A stretch of DNA of 64,000 bases from Anthracocystis setariae (lineage: Eukaryota > Basidiomycota > Ustilaginomycetes > Ustilaginales > Ustilaginaceae), in NCBI GenBank assembly GCA_928724745.1, contig CAKMXJ010000004.1, positions 248,001-312,000 of the forward strand, read 5' to 3'. This document shows positions 34,579 through 44,649 of this stretch, in pieces (positions within the stretch are counted from its first letter, which is position 1; each line of letters opens with the position of its first letter). The notes beneath the pieces were generated by a model. That model saw only the letters and a list, made by a program, of their open reading frames with translations. It did no database searches and had not been told where the DNA came from. The translations under genes were made by a program, and so were the position numbers.

Positions 34579-36563
34579 TTACAAGACGGTGAAGACACGG
34601 ACGATGTTGTCAGAGTAACCGGCGAAGAGGGTCTGGCCATCGGCGGACCAAGCGAGCGAGAGGCACTCGGGGTCGGTCGAGTTCTTGCCGACGTTGGTGA
34701 ACTCGGGCTTGAGCTCGTCGACGATGCTCTTGGACTCGAGGTCGAAGATCTTGATGCACGAGGCGGTGGCAGCGCAGAGCCAGTAACGGTTGGGCGAGAA
34801 GACAAGGGCGTTGACAGTGTCACCAGCCTCAAGCGAGTAGAGGTGCTTGCCGTCAGAGAGTTCCCAGAGCATGGTGATGCCGTCCTTGCCACCGGAGGCG
34901 CAAAGCGAACCATCGGGCGAGACAGTAACGGTGTTGATGTAGCCGGTGTGACCGTAGTGGTTGGTCTTCAACTTGCACTTGCTGAGCTCCCAGACCTATT
35001 GCAGCGTGGAAAGATAGAGGCAGGAGCGAGGAATGGGAAAGGTCAGTGAGATGCTTCATTTGCCGATTCAACTTGACAGTCAGATCAGAGGCAAGCCTGT
35101 CCACACCGCATCCTTCTTCCAAACGTCCGTGCACCTTGCACTTCCTTTCCTTTCCGGTATCCATGCGCGGCGAAAAACCCCTTTCGAAAAGGGTGAATGC
35201 TCAGTGATCTTGGTGACTTTAGAATCTTCTCATCGAGCTATGCTCTCTTTAGTAGCAAATATTTGAAAAAGCACTCTTCATCGCAAACCGCCGCGTATAT
35301 GCCTTGCTCCTGCTTCCTGCTTCCTCCTCCGAGGCTGACTGCCAACTCCCTTTTCTGGAGTTCTCTGTACGATCCTTTTGGCTTGCTTCTGATCTGCTGC
35401 ATGTGTTTGTTGTAGTAAAAAACTTACCTTGACGACCTTGTCCCAACCAGCCGAGACAATGACGGGGTTCTGGGGGTTAGGGCTGAAGCGAACGCAGCTG
35501 ACCCACTCGGAGTGACCGTCGTCGGTGATGTTGAACTTGCACTCGCCGAGGGTGTTCCAGAGCTTGATGGTGCGGTCACGCGAACCGGAGACGATCTGAC
35601 GGTTGTCGGCGGAGAAGGAGACCGAGAGGACATCGGCGGTGTGTCCGACGAAGCGACGGGTGGTGGTGCCGGTGTTCAGGTCCCAGAGACGGAGGGTCTT
35701 GTCCCACGAGGCGGAGAGAGCGAACTGGCCGTCGGAGGAGATGACAATGTCGGAGACGAAGTGGTTGTGGCCGTGGAGGATGCGCTTGGGGTAACCGTAG
35801 TTGGAGTCGTCACGGCTGAGCTGCCAAACGATGATGGTGCGGTCACGGGAAGCGGTGAGGAGGAGGTCGGGGTTCTCCTGGGAGGTGGCGATGGCAGTGA
35901 TCCAACCCTTGTGGGCGGCGAGGGAGCCCTTGTAGACGAGAGACTCAGACCTGTGGATGGTGGTAGGGAAAAGGATCAAAGAGGGTCAACAACTGTTGGC
36001 CATGTTGATGGAAGATTTGGAGAGCCAAGGACAACAACAGCATCATGATGCGGGAAAAAGACTAGGAAGGCGCTTGTGATCGCTTCTCTGTGGTGTCCGT
36101 CCACCATCGGCTTCAAAAGATATCACATGTGAATGTTGTTCCGGCTGCGGGAGGACATATCTGAGCTGGGTTTCGATGTGTCTTTGTTCATCTGTTCGTC
36201 CTTCTTTCCGAAGTCAGCGCAATCTTCAGCCAAGCATCGTGCAGTAATGATTTGTTGTCCTCTTTGATCGGCGTGCCTCTTTGCGAACTCCACCATGCTA
36301 CAAAGTGCCATGTTGCTTGGCCGTTGGTCCGACACCATAATATTTGTTTACCACAATCATAACCGTAGTGATAGCCATAGATGCTTTCGCTGTCATCCTG
36401 CTCGAGTTCCTCGTGTTGGCCTGTCGAATGCATCATTGCAGATTTACCGGGACGACCAAATGAGATCCACATCCTCCACACGAGATGCGCCTAGGATCCT
36501 TCCAGCATGCAGCTTGTGTTGGTTGGCGTGATTGCTATTGCAGCAAAAGTTGGAAACTTACAT
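34579..36563 (-). CDS. rak1: RACK1/Asc1 ribosome-associated WD40 protein (Rak1)
   Basis: Three exons carry coding sequence: the first ends at 36562 with only AT of the start codon, then 35950-35428 and 34995-34579. Introns are 611 nt (GTAAGT, CCACAG) and 432 nt (GTAAGT, AATAG). The total is 942 nt, 313 aa, the usual RACK1 length. The protein starts [19 protein letters not shown] and holds seven WD40 repeats with GH and WD dipeptides (for example [38 protein letters not shown]). RACK1 sits on the head of the 40S subunit and links translation to signalling; in smuts Rak1 affects mating and virulence gene expression. Intron 2 hosts a U24 snoRNA. The gene is divergent from uL11, fitting co-expression with ribosomal proteins. 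Confidence 0.94.
35196..35290 (-). ncRNA. snR24: Box C/D snoRNA U24 (snR24), intronic in RACK1 intron 2
   Basis: On the minus strand, within RACK1 intron 2, a box C (GCGATGA, 35284-35278) and a box D (CTGA, 35204-35201) are 84 nt apart end to end. Between them are the two antisense elements of U24: ATATTTGCTACT (35262-35251), followed by a CTAA D'-like box, and CACCAAGATC (about 35215-35206) directly before box D. A C'-like GATGAGA lies between. From knowledge of large-subunit rRNA, these complement AGTAGCAAATAT and GATCTTGGTG, which are adjacent in the yeast 25S rRNA; snR24 guides 2'-O-methylation there (Cm1437, Cm1449, Gm1450 in yeast numbering). In S. cerevisiae snR24 also lies in the intron of ASC1, the RACK1 gene. 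Box C differs from RTGATGA at one position. Exact ends are estimated. Confidence 0.9.
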
Positions 36564-37173
36564 TGTGAATAGATATGTGTATGAGTTGGTGGTGATAGGA
36601 AAGTAGAGGTGTCAGGCACTACGACAACCAGAAGCCCAACTCGCTTGGCGACTTGGAGCCTGCTTAGGACTGCTTGTCGTTGAGCACGCACACATGGCTA
36701 ACTGGCTCTAGAATCAAAGTCCACCTCAGGGCATTCAGCACCGCTGCAGGGTTGGGCTGAATGAAATGGCCAAGCAAGCTTTCTGGCTCCAAGGCGGATA
36801 TTCTTGAAAGCTGATTTTCTTGGTTCTGCACGTGACGTATCCAAAATATCGGCCGAGGTCCATCGTGGCGTAAATTCTGAGGCAGCACAAATACATTCAA
36901 GGCTGGAAATTTCGCAGTTCGAAACAAAGTCAAACAGGCCGGCCAGCTGATCCAGACAGGTGCCACTGAGACGTGCTGCCACTAAATTCTTCGTCTCTGG
37001 CTTTAGACAAAGTAAAGCGCTGTCGAACCGGAAATTTCAGACGAATGTCAATTTGTGCGTTGCTGAGACTGTGAGATGTGCTCAGTGTGGGTGAATCGGA
37101 CGGTGGTTCAAGGTTTGGCTAGCACCTGCTTCTCCACCGTTCAGATCACCATCACATCCATACCCTGTTCACA
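36564..37173. promoter_or_regulatory. Divergent promoter of RACK1 and ribosomal protein uL11
   Basis: About 610 bp separate the 5' end of RACK1 coding sequence (minus) from the uL11 ATG (plus), both translation-related genes. The word GGAAATTTC occurs twice here, near 36903-36911 and 37029-37037, and might be a shared element. No TATA box was recognised. The first non-coding part of the RACK1 exon 1 leader also lies here. Confidence 0.5.
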
Positions 37174-38387
37174 ATGGCGCCCAAGATCGACCCCAACGAG
37201 ATCAAGGTGATTATCCACACATGTCCCAACAACACCCAGACGCTTTTGCATACGACACGATCGAATCGCTGCACAGCTCGACCACAACATTGTTGATTGA
37301 TGAAACCGCAACCATTGGAACCAAGAGCCGGAGGGAGCAGCGTATCTCAGCACGACAACCAGCAGCATAGCAGGATATATAGACAACAGTTGCGATTCAG
37401 CCTTTCACGTCGGAAAGTCTGTGGTTGATACTCGACCAGATGTAGGCCTGGAGATGCATTCATCTCGGACTATCCGGCACGAGGCCTAAGCGGCTAGACA
37501 TTTGCGAAAAACATCCAGCACACCGAGTCACCTGTACTTATCTCGAACAAATTCAACAGGACTTACGAGTCTTGCCAAGTGACTGCTGTGCTTGGATGTC
37601 AAGGTGCACGGCTAGGGTGGAAAGGGGCGGCAAGAGAAAGATTGAAGGGAGCATCAGCTGGGACCGCAACCGTGTCACAGGGAATTCGCCGCTCTTCAAA
37701 GAGATGATCTCGAAGGAGCTCGTCGTCTATCTGCGAATTACCGACAATTGACAGCGCCTGCAACTTGAAAGGATTGCCACCTCCATCGCCTCCCGACATT
37801 ATGATTTCTGTGCAGCTTTCGATCATTCGCGTGCGAAAAGGCATTGACTATGACCGCAACAGTCCAACATTGAAACACCTCACTGACTCTGTTCTTCCAT
37901 CTTTTGCTTCCATTCGTTCTAGATCATCTACCTCCGTGCCACCGGTGGTGAGGTCGGTGCCTCTTCGGCCCTTGCCCCCAAGATCGGTCCTCTTGGTCTC
38001 TCCCCCAAGAAGGTTGGTGAAGACATTGCCAAGGCTACCGGTGACTGGAAGGGTCTCCGCGTTACCGTCCAGCTTACCGTCCAGAACCGTCAGGCTGCCG
38101 TTTCCGTCGTCCCCTCCGCCTCCTCGCTCGTCATCAAGGCGCTCAAGGAGCCCCCTCGTGACCGCAAGAAGGAGAAGAACATCAAGCACGGTGGTAACAT
38201 CGCCCTCGAGGAGATCGTCGAGATCGCCCGCAAGATGCGTTTCAAGTCGTTCGCCAAGAACCTTGCCGGTACCGTCAAGGAGATCCTCGGCACTGCCCAG
38301 TCCGTCGGCTGCACCGTCAACGGCCAGAACCCCCACGCTATCATCGAGGGCATCGACGCCGGCGAGATCGAGATTGACGACGAGTAA
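37174..38387 (+). CDS. rpl12: 60S ribosomal protein L12 (uL11)
   Basis: Two exons: 37174-37206 (11 codons, [11 protein letters not shown]) and 37923-38387, give 165 aa, the exact usual length of eukaryotic L12. The second exon begins [14 protein letters not shown] and contains the family signatures [36 protein letters not shown] and [15 protein letters not shown]. uL11 forms the base of the ribosomal stalk with P0 and contacts 25S rRNA at the GTPase-associated centre. The 716 nt intron is long for this genome and begins with the unusual donor AAG|GTGATT; the acceptor is TTCTAG, with CACTGAC as a likely branch site near 37880. An early intron right after the first codons is common in fungal ribosomal protein genes and often has a regulatory role. 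Confidence 0.95.
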
Positions 38388-39085
38388 ATTTTGTCGCCTC
38401 ACCAAATTCGACAAAGTTATTCTCATTCCCCATTTTCGGCATCGGTTCTTCTCTTCCAGCATCCTTCATCATTCCTTTCGTTGCGTCCATGACGTGACCC
38501 ACACAGAGATCCGGACTACTTGGATCGATCAGATGGACTACTTGGCTAGCAGGGCGTCTCTTTTGGTTTCGACACGTTGATTCGTTTCGAGGGAAAAACA
38601 CTTTGGTTATCCAGCCATCATGAAAAGCGAGATGGCGTTTCTTCAGCTAGCTTTGGGTCCTCCTCATATCATTCTGATCGTTCAAAGTGACACGTTCGGA
38701 TTCTGCATGTAATTCTACCCGCACTGTTTGCATAGACTTGATTGTCGTGCAGATGGCCACTCTCTCACTTAAACCTCCCCCAACCCCAAAAAAAGATCAT
38801 CTTTTTCCCCATGTTGTTGCAACATGTTCCATGCATCTCGCTTTTCAATCCTAAACACAATGCACTCGTCACAGCTTTCTTGGCTTTTTTGATTTGTTGG
38901 TCAGGAATGCTCTGTTTTTGAATGCGATATCGGGCATTGGGAGTGGAGAGTTGACGAGCGGACAGGGTGACACTGCTGGTGGGGGGGGTTTTAGGTGGAT
39001 ATGGCCGTAGTGGTACAGTGGAAGTTTACAGATCTGCCATGGTTTTCAGTACATAGTGACGATAGGAAAGGTTTTTTTCAAGTGG
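38388..39085. other. uL11 trailer and intergenic DNA
   Basis: T-rich 3' flank of uL11. The 19-mer AGCGAGATGGCGTTTCTTC at 38626-38644 recurs exactly at 39306-39324. Nothing coding is seen. Confidence 0.6.
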
Positions 39086-39730
39086 CTAACTAGTCAGCGG
39101 GGATTTGGGAGGGAGGCAAGAGCAACGTGTGGGTTTTGCGGTGCAGGTCAAGGTATGTCCGTCGTCTCTGGCGACGAAGAAGAGGTTCTTGTCCAGGGGG
39201 AACACGTTGAATTTGATCGTTGATACCACCACACTCGTCACGTCGGGTTGGGGAGTTTGCGAGGGTGCGAGGCGTTTCGAGATGACGAGTGCTTCTGCTT
39301 TGGTGAGCGAGATGGCGTTTCTTCGGGGTAGACGAGGTTTCGATTTGTGTTGCCTGTGCAGGGTTGACTTGCGACGCGAGGAATCCGATGAGGTGCCGAG
39401 GTTCAATCGTGCTCTCCGGATCGCTGGAGGCGTGTTAGTGATCTCGCAAAGCACTCCGCGTTGTGACTCTTCTTCAAACCGAGGTAGTCGCTCTTTAGTG
39501 GTGGTGTTTTCTTTGCTTGGCTTCAAGCAAGGGGTTTTGAGGATGGGGTGCCAGTGTTGAAATGTGGGGTGGGTGGGCGAAAGCGCAGCGAGTGCTAGTG
39601 GAACCGCACTATCCCTGCCTCCATGAAGAGGCAGACTCGCATGTTTAGCTCCGCTAGTCATCATCGAGATGCGTTCCATGAACGAAGAGGAATGGGACGA
39701 GCACAATGTTACGACTTGCAAGAACACCAT
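39086..39730 (-). CDS. Hypothetical protein, uncertain
   Basis: An ATG-initiated frame of 214 codons with no recognised domain. It is basic and Ser/Thr/Arg/Pro-rich, and ends with a more ordered-looking segment (TSVVVSTIKFNVFPLDKN, then LFFVARDDGHTLTC). A TATATATGG box lies at about 39750-39742, only some 15 nt above the first ATG. If that box is used, translation more likely starts at the internal ATG at 39679 (MERISMMTS; 197 aa). No splice sites are needed. It could be a species-restricted gene or a chance frame; the low-complexity composition does not decide it. Confidence 0.35.
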   Translation of the reverse strand: MVFLQVVTLCSSHSSSFMERISMMTSGAKHASLPLHGGRDSAVPLALAALSPTHPTFQHWHPILKTPCLKPSKENTTTKERLPRFEEESQRGVLCEITNTPPAIRRARLNLGTSSDSSRRKSTLHRQHKSKPRLPRRNAISLTKAEALVISKRLAPSQTPQPDVTSVVVSTIKFNVFPLDKNLFFVARDDGHTLTCTAKPTRCSCLPPKSPLTS

Positions 39731-40625
39731 CCTCGTTCAAGTCCATATATAGATCCACAAGAATTTGCCATCCAAGCCTCTCCTACAAAACTCCAAGCCC
39801 AAGCAGACAGGGTGTAGCTTTGTAATCACCACCGCTCCAGCCAACTCCCCTTTCACAATGCTCGTCAGAAACACAAAGAACTTGCACTGCATGTCCTTGG
39901 AACGGTCCCATGTTTGACAGCTCCCACAATCCCCATTCCCTTCACTGTCTGCCTTTGTCGAGCAACCCCAACGTCGTCCCATCCTGCAGAAACAGATATT
40001 CCATGTGCTGTCAGAAACAGTCTTGGCGAAATGCAAAACCCTCCCCTTTCAAGCACGATGAGAACAATCGCAGACCCTTTGTCTCTTCCCCCCCCCGGTG
40101 GCAACCCACAGCTGTCAAGATGAAATTACAAGGCAACGAGCGTGATCGTTGACAACAATGCATTCAACCTTCCTTTCATCCAGGCTCGAGTCATGGCTAG
40201 ATCGCGCATGTCGTGGGATTCGGACTCGGTCATCAACATCCACCTCGCCACCTTGCAATCCTTTGTTGGCAAGATCACTTCACAATGACGTGCATACCAC
40301 ACGCGAATACAAACAGTTTCACGAATGTCAGATTGTATATTGTCCGAGCAGATCAAAGAGATGGGCCACTTTTGACACAAGAAGCGGGCGTGGTTTTGCT
40401 GGGAGCCCGAAAAGAGTGATAAACTAAGTCGAAGAAGCGGTGGAAAATGAAGGTCAAAAAGAAAAGGTTCCTTACTAAGACAGAGGGGAGAGCTACGTTG
40501 CTGGGCACAATTCGTAGCAGGACAAAGCAAAAGAAAGAATGCTTAGGAAAGATAGGACAGAGCCGCTTTCACGCCCTCAACTAATCGCTGAGGCAGAGCT
40601 TAGCGGCCCTGAGAAAGCCATTCTG
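39731..40625. other. Intergenic region downstream of the glyoxal oxidase gene
   Basis: This combines the upstream region of the hypothetical minus-strand gene and the 3' flank of glyoxal oxidase. Several overlapping short frames exist but none has support. Confidence 0.55.
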
Positions 40626-43169
40626 CTACTGACGAGGGCTGTCATAGTACTGGCGTTGCTGCTGTTGGTGGTATTGCCCCTGTTGGTAGCTGCTTCGCGG
40701 AGGGTAGTCCTCGTAGCTCTGGTTGCCACCAGTGTACCTGTTTGCGTTGTCCTCGTAGTAGGCACCGGCGTCACCGGCGTGGTGCTCACCCCAACCCTGC
40801 TGATACGACGCCTGTGGGTTGCCTTGAGCATGCTGCTGATCATAAGCAAGGGGGCTAGGGTTGTATCCGGCACGGCTGCCACTGTTGGGCTGGTCGTAGT
40901 AGCCACCAAGTGCCTCCTTGCTCTCAGTGCTTCCCGTGTCGGCCATGCGGTAGCTTTCGAAGCGACCGCCATTCACCGAGCCGACAGGTGTGTCGACGCG
41001 CTTGTACTCGGGGCCAGATCCAACATCTCGGCTGATCCAGGGACCTGAAACTTGACGAGGGGGAAGCTTTTCGCCACGCGAGTTCCTGCTCTTGCGAACC
41101 CAGAAGAAGATACCGAGGGCGATCAGAATAAGGACCACACCGCCGGCGACGGCGATGCCGATGATCTTACCAAGGCCAAACTTGGAAGAAGAGCTGCTGT
41201 TGTACGCCTGAAGTGGACTAGTGTACTTGGTACTGTTGACGGCAGGAGGGAGCGAAGCAAGGGCACTGCCGAGAGTGGCAGTGAAGGGCACGTTGCCGGT
41301 ACCAGTAACGCCAGTACCGACCATGACCATCTTGCCGTACGAGGGAACACCGCCGACGGTGACGAAGAAGAAAGCGGGTCCGGGCACAAAGAGACGGTTC
41401 ATGGCGAGGGTGTTGGGAAGGGGGTTCACCATGTAAGTGACCGAGGCGTCATCGTTAACAGTGTAGGTGAAGTCGAGGTAGGCGGCACGCTGACCCATGT
41501 TCATGGCGTGGGTCGAGAAACCGGGACGAATGACGGCAAACTTGGTGCTAGCAGCCTTGGCATTGGCAGAGTTGCCCATGTAAGTGCCGTTGATCGTGAT
41601 GTTGAAGGGAGCACCTCCGTACATGACCGAGCTTGGGATTCCCTGAGGGTATGGACGGGGCTGGTCCCAGTAGGGAGGGTACCACTTCTCAACCTCGTAG
41701 GTGGTGTTGAAGGCCTGGGGAGTGGTACCGGTGGGCATGTCGAGGGTGACGTCCTGGTGCGGGTTAGAACCGGCAATCAACACAGCGCCATCGGGAAGGA
41801 GAACGGCACTCGAGTGGTAGAGACGCGCGATAGTCGAGGGCGTAAAACCAGCCTGGGAGAGACGCTGACCCAGGGGTTTGGAGGGGTCGTAGAGGACGGG
41901 GACATAGGTGGGGTCTTGCGAGAGGCCTTCGGTACCGATGCTCTTGCCGTTGTACTGGATGGTGTTGTAGGTAGCGTTTGTGTAGCCGGCAGTACCTTTG
42001 TTGGCACCATTGACGATGACCATGGTGCCATCGGGCAGGTGGATGAACTGACCCATGGTACGACCCTGAGGCAGGTCGTCCTCCTTGACATACTGAACGT
42101 TAGGGGTCTGGTTGCCCTGGTTGTCCTCAGGCGTGATGGAAGAGCAATCGGTCGAAGCAGTGATGCCAAGGATATCGCCACCGGGACCACCGTAGTTGCC
42201 CCACAGTTGGTCGCTCATGACGCTTCCACCGCAGAAGAGGATTGTAGGAGTGTATCCATTCTGAGGAGTCAGGGGCTTCATAGCGACGGCACCGGAGGCA
42301 GGGTAGACACGAACAACTTGACCGGGCATGTCAGGAAGAGGGGTTTCGGCGTTTGCGTTGTGGTCCCAGAGCACGGTGCTGTAGTTGGCCTGCATGAAAA
42401 TCTTTCCAGAGGGCATGAGGTAGGTGTGAGGGTACATGTTGAGACCGGAGGTCTTGCCCATGAACTGACAGACTTGAGAGCCATTGCCCTTGGAGGGAAA
42501 GTACTCGTAAGTGGGGTTTGATCCTCCACCTTCGTACAAGGGGTCGGTGTTGGGGGTGTTACGGTTGATGTATCCACCACCGACAGCACCACCAACAAAG
42601 AGAACACTTCCGTCTTCGAGCACCTCAATGCCCGGGTACCACCTTGGCGAGGTAAGCATGTTGACCTGCTGGACCGTGGTGCTTGGCGAATCGATCCATG
42701 TCTTGCTACCGGGCTCCAAGAGACGGATGGCCTTGGTGCCGTCGTAGTCCTGGTACGGGTTGAGGTTCTGGGCCTGAGCGGCACCACCGTAACCGACAGC
42801 CTGGTTGCCGCCGGCAACAAGCCACGTACCGTTACCGAGAGTAGCACCAGAAGCACAGAAAGTGTTGGTCTGCACAGCTGTGCCGGTGACCGAGTTGTCC
42901 GAGAGACTGTAGAACGAGCCCCAGACAGGACGGCCATCAGCCAAGCGGAAGGAGTTGTTCTCAGCCTTATCGAGGATGAAGACATTCTCCTCGTCCATGA
43001 CACCGAGCATCATGGCGGAGGCGAGCGAGTTGTGATTGACAATCTCGTAGGTACCAGCCTTGTTTGCGGCTGCAGCTCGCGAGGTGAGGGCAAGAGCGGC
43101 AGTAGCCACGGTCAATGCCTTCTTGGCGAGCGAGGTCCGCCTCGCCGACGAAGAAGTGTGTCTGGACAT
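40626..43169 (-). CDS. Membrane-anchored glyoxal oxidase (copper radical oxidase)
   Basis: An intron-less gene of 847 aa. It has an N-terminal signal peptide (LTVATAALALTSRAAAA), a glyoxal-oxidase/galactose-oxidase beta-propeller with kelch-like repeats (PRWYPGIEVLEDGSVLFVGG), copper-site motifs (ARLYHSSAVLLPDGAVLIAG; STHAMNMGQRAAYLDFTY), and the family block EVEKWYPPYWDQPRPYP. A single transmembrane helix at about residues 665-688 (IIGIAVAGGVVLILIALGIF) is followed by a basic stop-transfer RKSR and a cytosolic tail of about 155 residues rich in Gln, Tyr, Gly and Ser. The enzyme oxidises small aldehydes to acids and releases H2O2. In U. maydis the membrane-bound Glo1 is needed for filamentous growth and virulence; this gene could be glo1 or a paralogue, which cannot be settled here. 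Confidence 0.92.
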   Translation of the reverse strand: MSRHTSSSARRTSLAKKALTVATAALALTSRAAAANKAGTYEIVNHNSLASAMMLGVMDEENVFILDKAENNSFRLADGRPVWGSFYSLSDNSVTGTAVQTNTFCASGATLGNGTWLVAGGNQAVGYGGAAQAQNLNPYQDYDGTKAIRLLEPGSKTWIDSPSTTVQQVNMLTSPRWYPGIEVLEDGSVLFVGGAVGGGYINRNTPNTDPLYEGGGSNPTYEYFPSKGNGSQVCQFMGKTSGLNMYPHTYLMPSGKIFMQANYSTVLWDHNANAETPLPDMPGQVVRVYPASGAVAMKPLTPQNGYTPTILFCGGSVMSDQLWGNYGGPGGDILGITASTDCSSITPEDNQGNQTPNVQYVKEDDLPQGRTMGQFIHLPDGTMVIVNGANKGTAGYTNATYNTIQYNGKSIGTEGLSQDPTYVPVLYDPSKPLGQRLSQAGFTPSTIARLYHSSAVLLPDGAVLIAGSNPHQDVTLDMPTGTTPQAFNTTYEVEKWYPPYWDQPRPYPQGIPSSVMYGGAPFNITINGTYMGNSANAKAASTKFAVIRPGFSTHAMNMGQRAAYLDFTYTVNDDASVTYMVNPLPNTLAMNRLFVPGPAFFFVTVGGVPSYGKMVMVGTGVTGTGNVPFTATLGSALASLPPAVNSTKYTSPLQAYNSSSSSKFGLGKIIGIAVAGGVVLILIALGIFFWVRKSRNSRGEKLPPRQVSGPWISRDVGSGPEYKRVDTPVGSVNGGRFESYRMADTGSTESKEALGGYYDQPNSGSRAGYNPSPLAYDQQHAQGNPQASYQQGWGEHHAGDAGAYYEDNANRYTGGNQSYEDYPPRSSYQQGQYHQQQQRQYYDSPRQ

Positions 43170-44614
43170 GACTGTAGACGCTAAGCTTGCAAAAGCGGGT
43201 CAAATGATGGTGGATGACGACTTGGAAGAAAAGGTTGGGCGATCGATCAACGCTTCCGGGGAGTTGATGCAAGAGAAGGCGGCTTGATAAATAAAGCGAC
43301 TGCGCTCGGCCGGACAATACGAACAGGAGTTGAAAAGTTTAATCTTCCCAACTGCCGAAATCCAGGCAGATGAACTTGGCGGGGGAGGGGGAGAGGTGTT
43401 GATGGTGGTGGTGGCGGTGGTGATGTTGACGATGAGGGAGGAACGATAGATGTAGAGGACGAGAGAAAAGCTGAATGGATGAGGAGATTTCTACGGAGGG
43501 TCTCGAAGCTGTGAGCTGCCAACAGGAAAGAAGGGGAAGAGTAGGTTGAGCTTGTGTGTATGTGGGTGGTGCAGAGTGCAGTGACGAGCGTTCAATGTCC
43601 AGTGTCCAGCGTTGAGCGTTCAGCGTGCGGTGTTCGGTGTGCAGTGTGCAGCCAAGCCAAGCCAGCCCAGCTAGTTGGGCTTGGAACTTGAGGCGTGGTC
43701 TCGGGCGTGGTTTGGCTCAGATGTACACTACGGCAGGTGTGCCGGTGGGGATCCGCCAGCGTATTCTGGTGCAGCAAATCTGAAAGAAATTCGCCTTACG
43801 AAATTTCTTTGGTTCCTTTAAAAAAAACAATTCTTTTTATTTTTTGAAAAAAGGATAGTGCTGGCTGGCCGGCTGGGTCCGAGGTGATCTTTTTTTTTTT
43901 CCCTCTAAGTTAAGAGCGCTGGGGAGCTCAACATCGCCATGGTCTGTAGTGGAAAAGTTGGTGTCAGTTCGCTGCACGTCAGGATCCAAACCAATCGCAA
44001 AAAGAAAGGCAGAAGCCAGCGAAATTATGCGGCCTCGCCGCGCTCGGCGTGGATCCGTTTAGCGCCATTTTGTTGAGGGTTGGCAGTCTGCCAGTCTGGC
44101 AGTTGGACAGGTGGGCACTATGGCAGTGTAGCAGAATCTCGGCACTAGCCCCTTCCCCCCCTTTTTTTCCTTCAAAGGTCCCTATTTTTGTAATGACACA
44201 GAATCCAGGTGGGTCCCGGCGTGCATGCATTTACGGGACCAGCTGCGTCAGGAATTTTGAGAGGCGGATTTCTCATTCAGGGTCATCCGCTCGGCTGACA
44301 TTTCAAAAGAGCTTCGAGGTAGAGTACAGTACGGTATGGTAAATTGCAGACTGTGTTAGTTACAGCGATCGAAGCGATTCGAGCATTTATCCACAGCGGT
44401 TTCGATCGCCTCTTGAAAAAACAAAACAATGCATCAAGACTATCTGCAGCCTTTGCTTGCTTGCGATGCTGTATTGTGCTGTGCTGTACTGTACTTTACT
44501 GCTCTTGACCTCATTTCGCTGGCAAGCCGCTCAAATACTGCATGTTTGCAGCTTTTGTCGCAAGCTCGGCGTCTCCCCGAGCCTTGTCAGCGTCTTCGGC
44601 CTCACGACCAAAGC

Positions 44615-44649
<35 letters not shown>

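Noticed and set aside
34213..35049. 278-codon plus-strand frame overlapping RACK1
   Set aside because: Its second half is antisense to RACK1 exon 3, and its first half is low-complexity intergenic DNA.
35951..36561. A second snoRNA in RACK1 intron 1
   Set aside because: CTGA boxes and degenerate C-like boxes (ATGATGC) occur, but no pair has the right spacing, flanking stem or a recognised rRNA complement.
37291..37400. C/D snoRNA starting at TTGATGAAA in the uL11 intron
   Set aside because: No CTGA box within about 100 nt downstream; the only later CTGA near 37883 is better explained as the branch site.
39715..39760. GTTCAAGTCC as a tRNA B box
   Set aside because: No matching A box, acceptor stem or cloverleaf could be drawn around it.
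41052..42521. 489-codon frame antisense to glyoxal oxidase
   Set aside because: Shadow of the well-supported glyoxal oxidase gene on the other strand.
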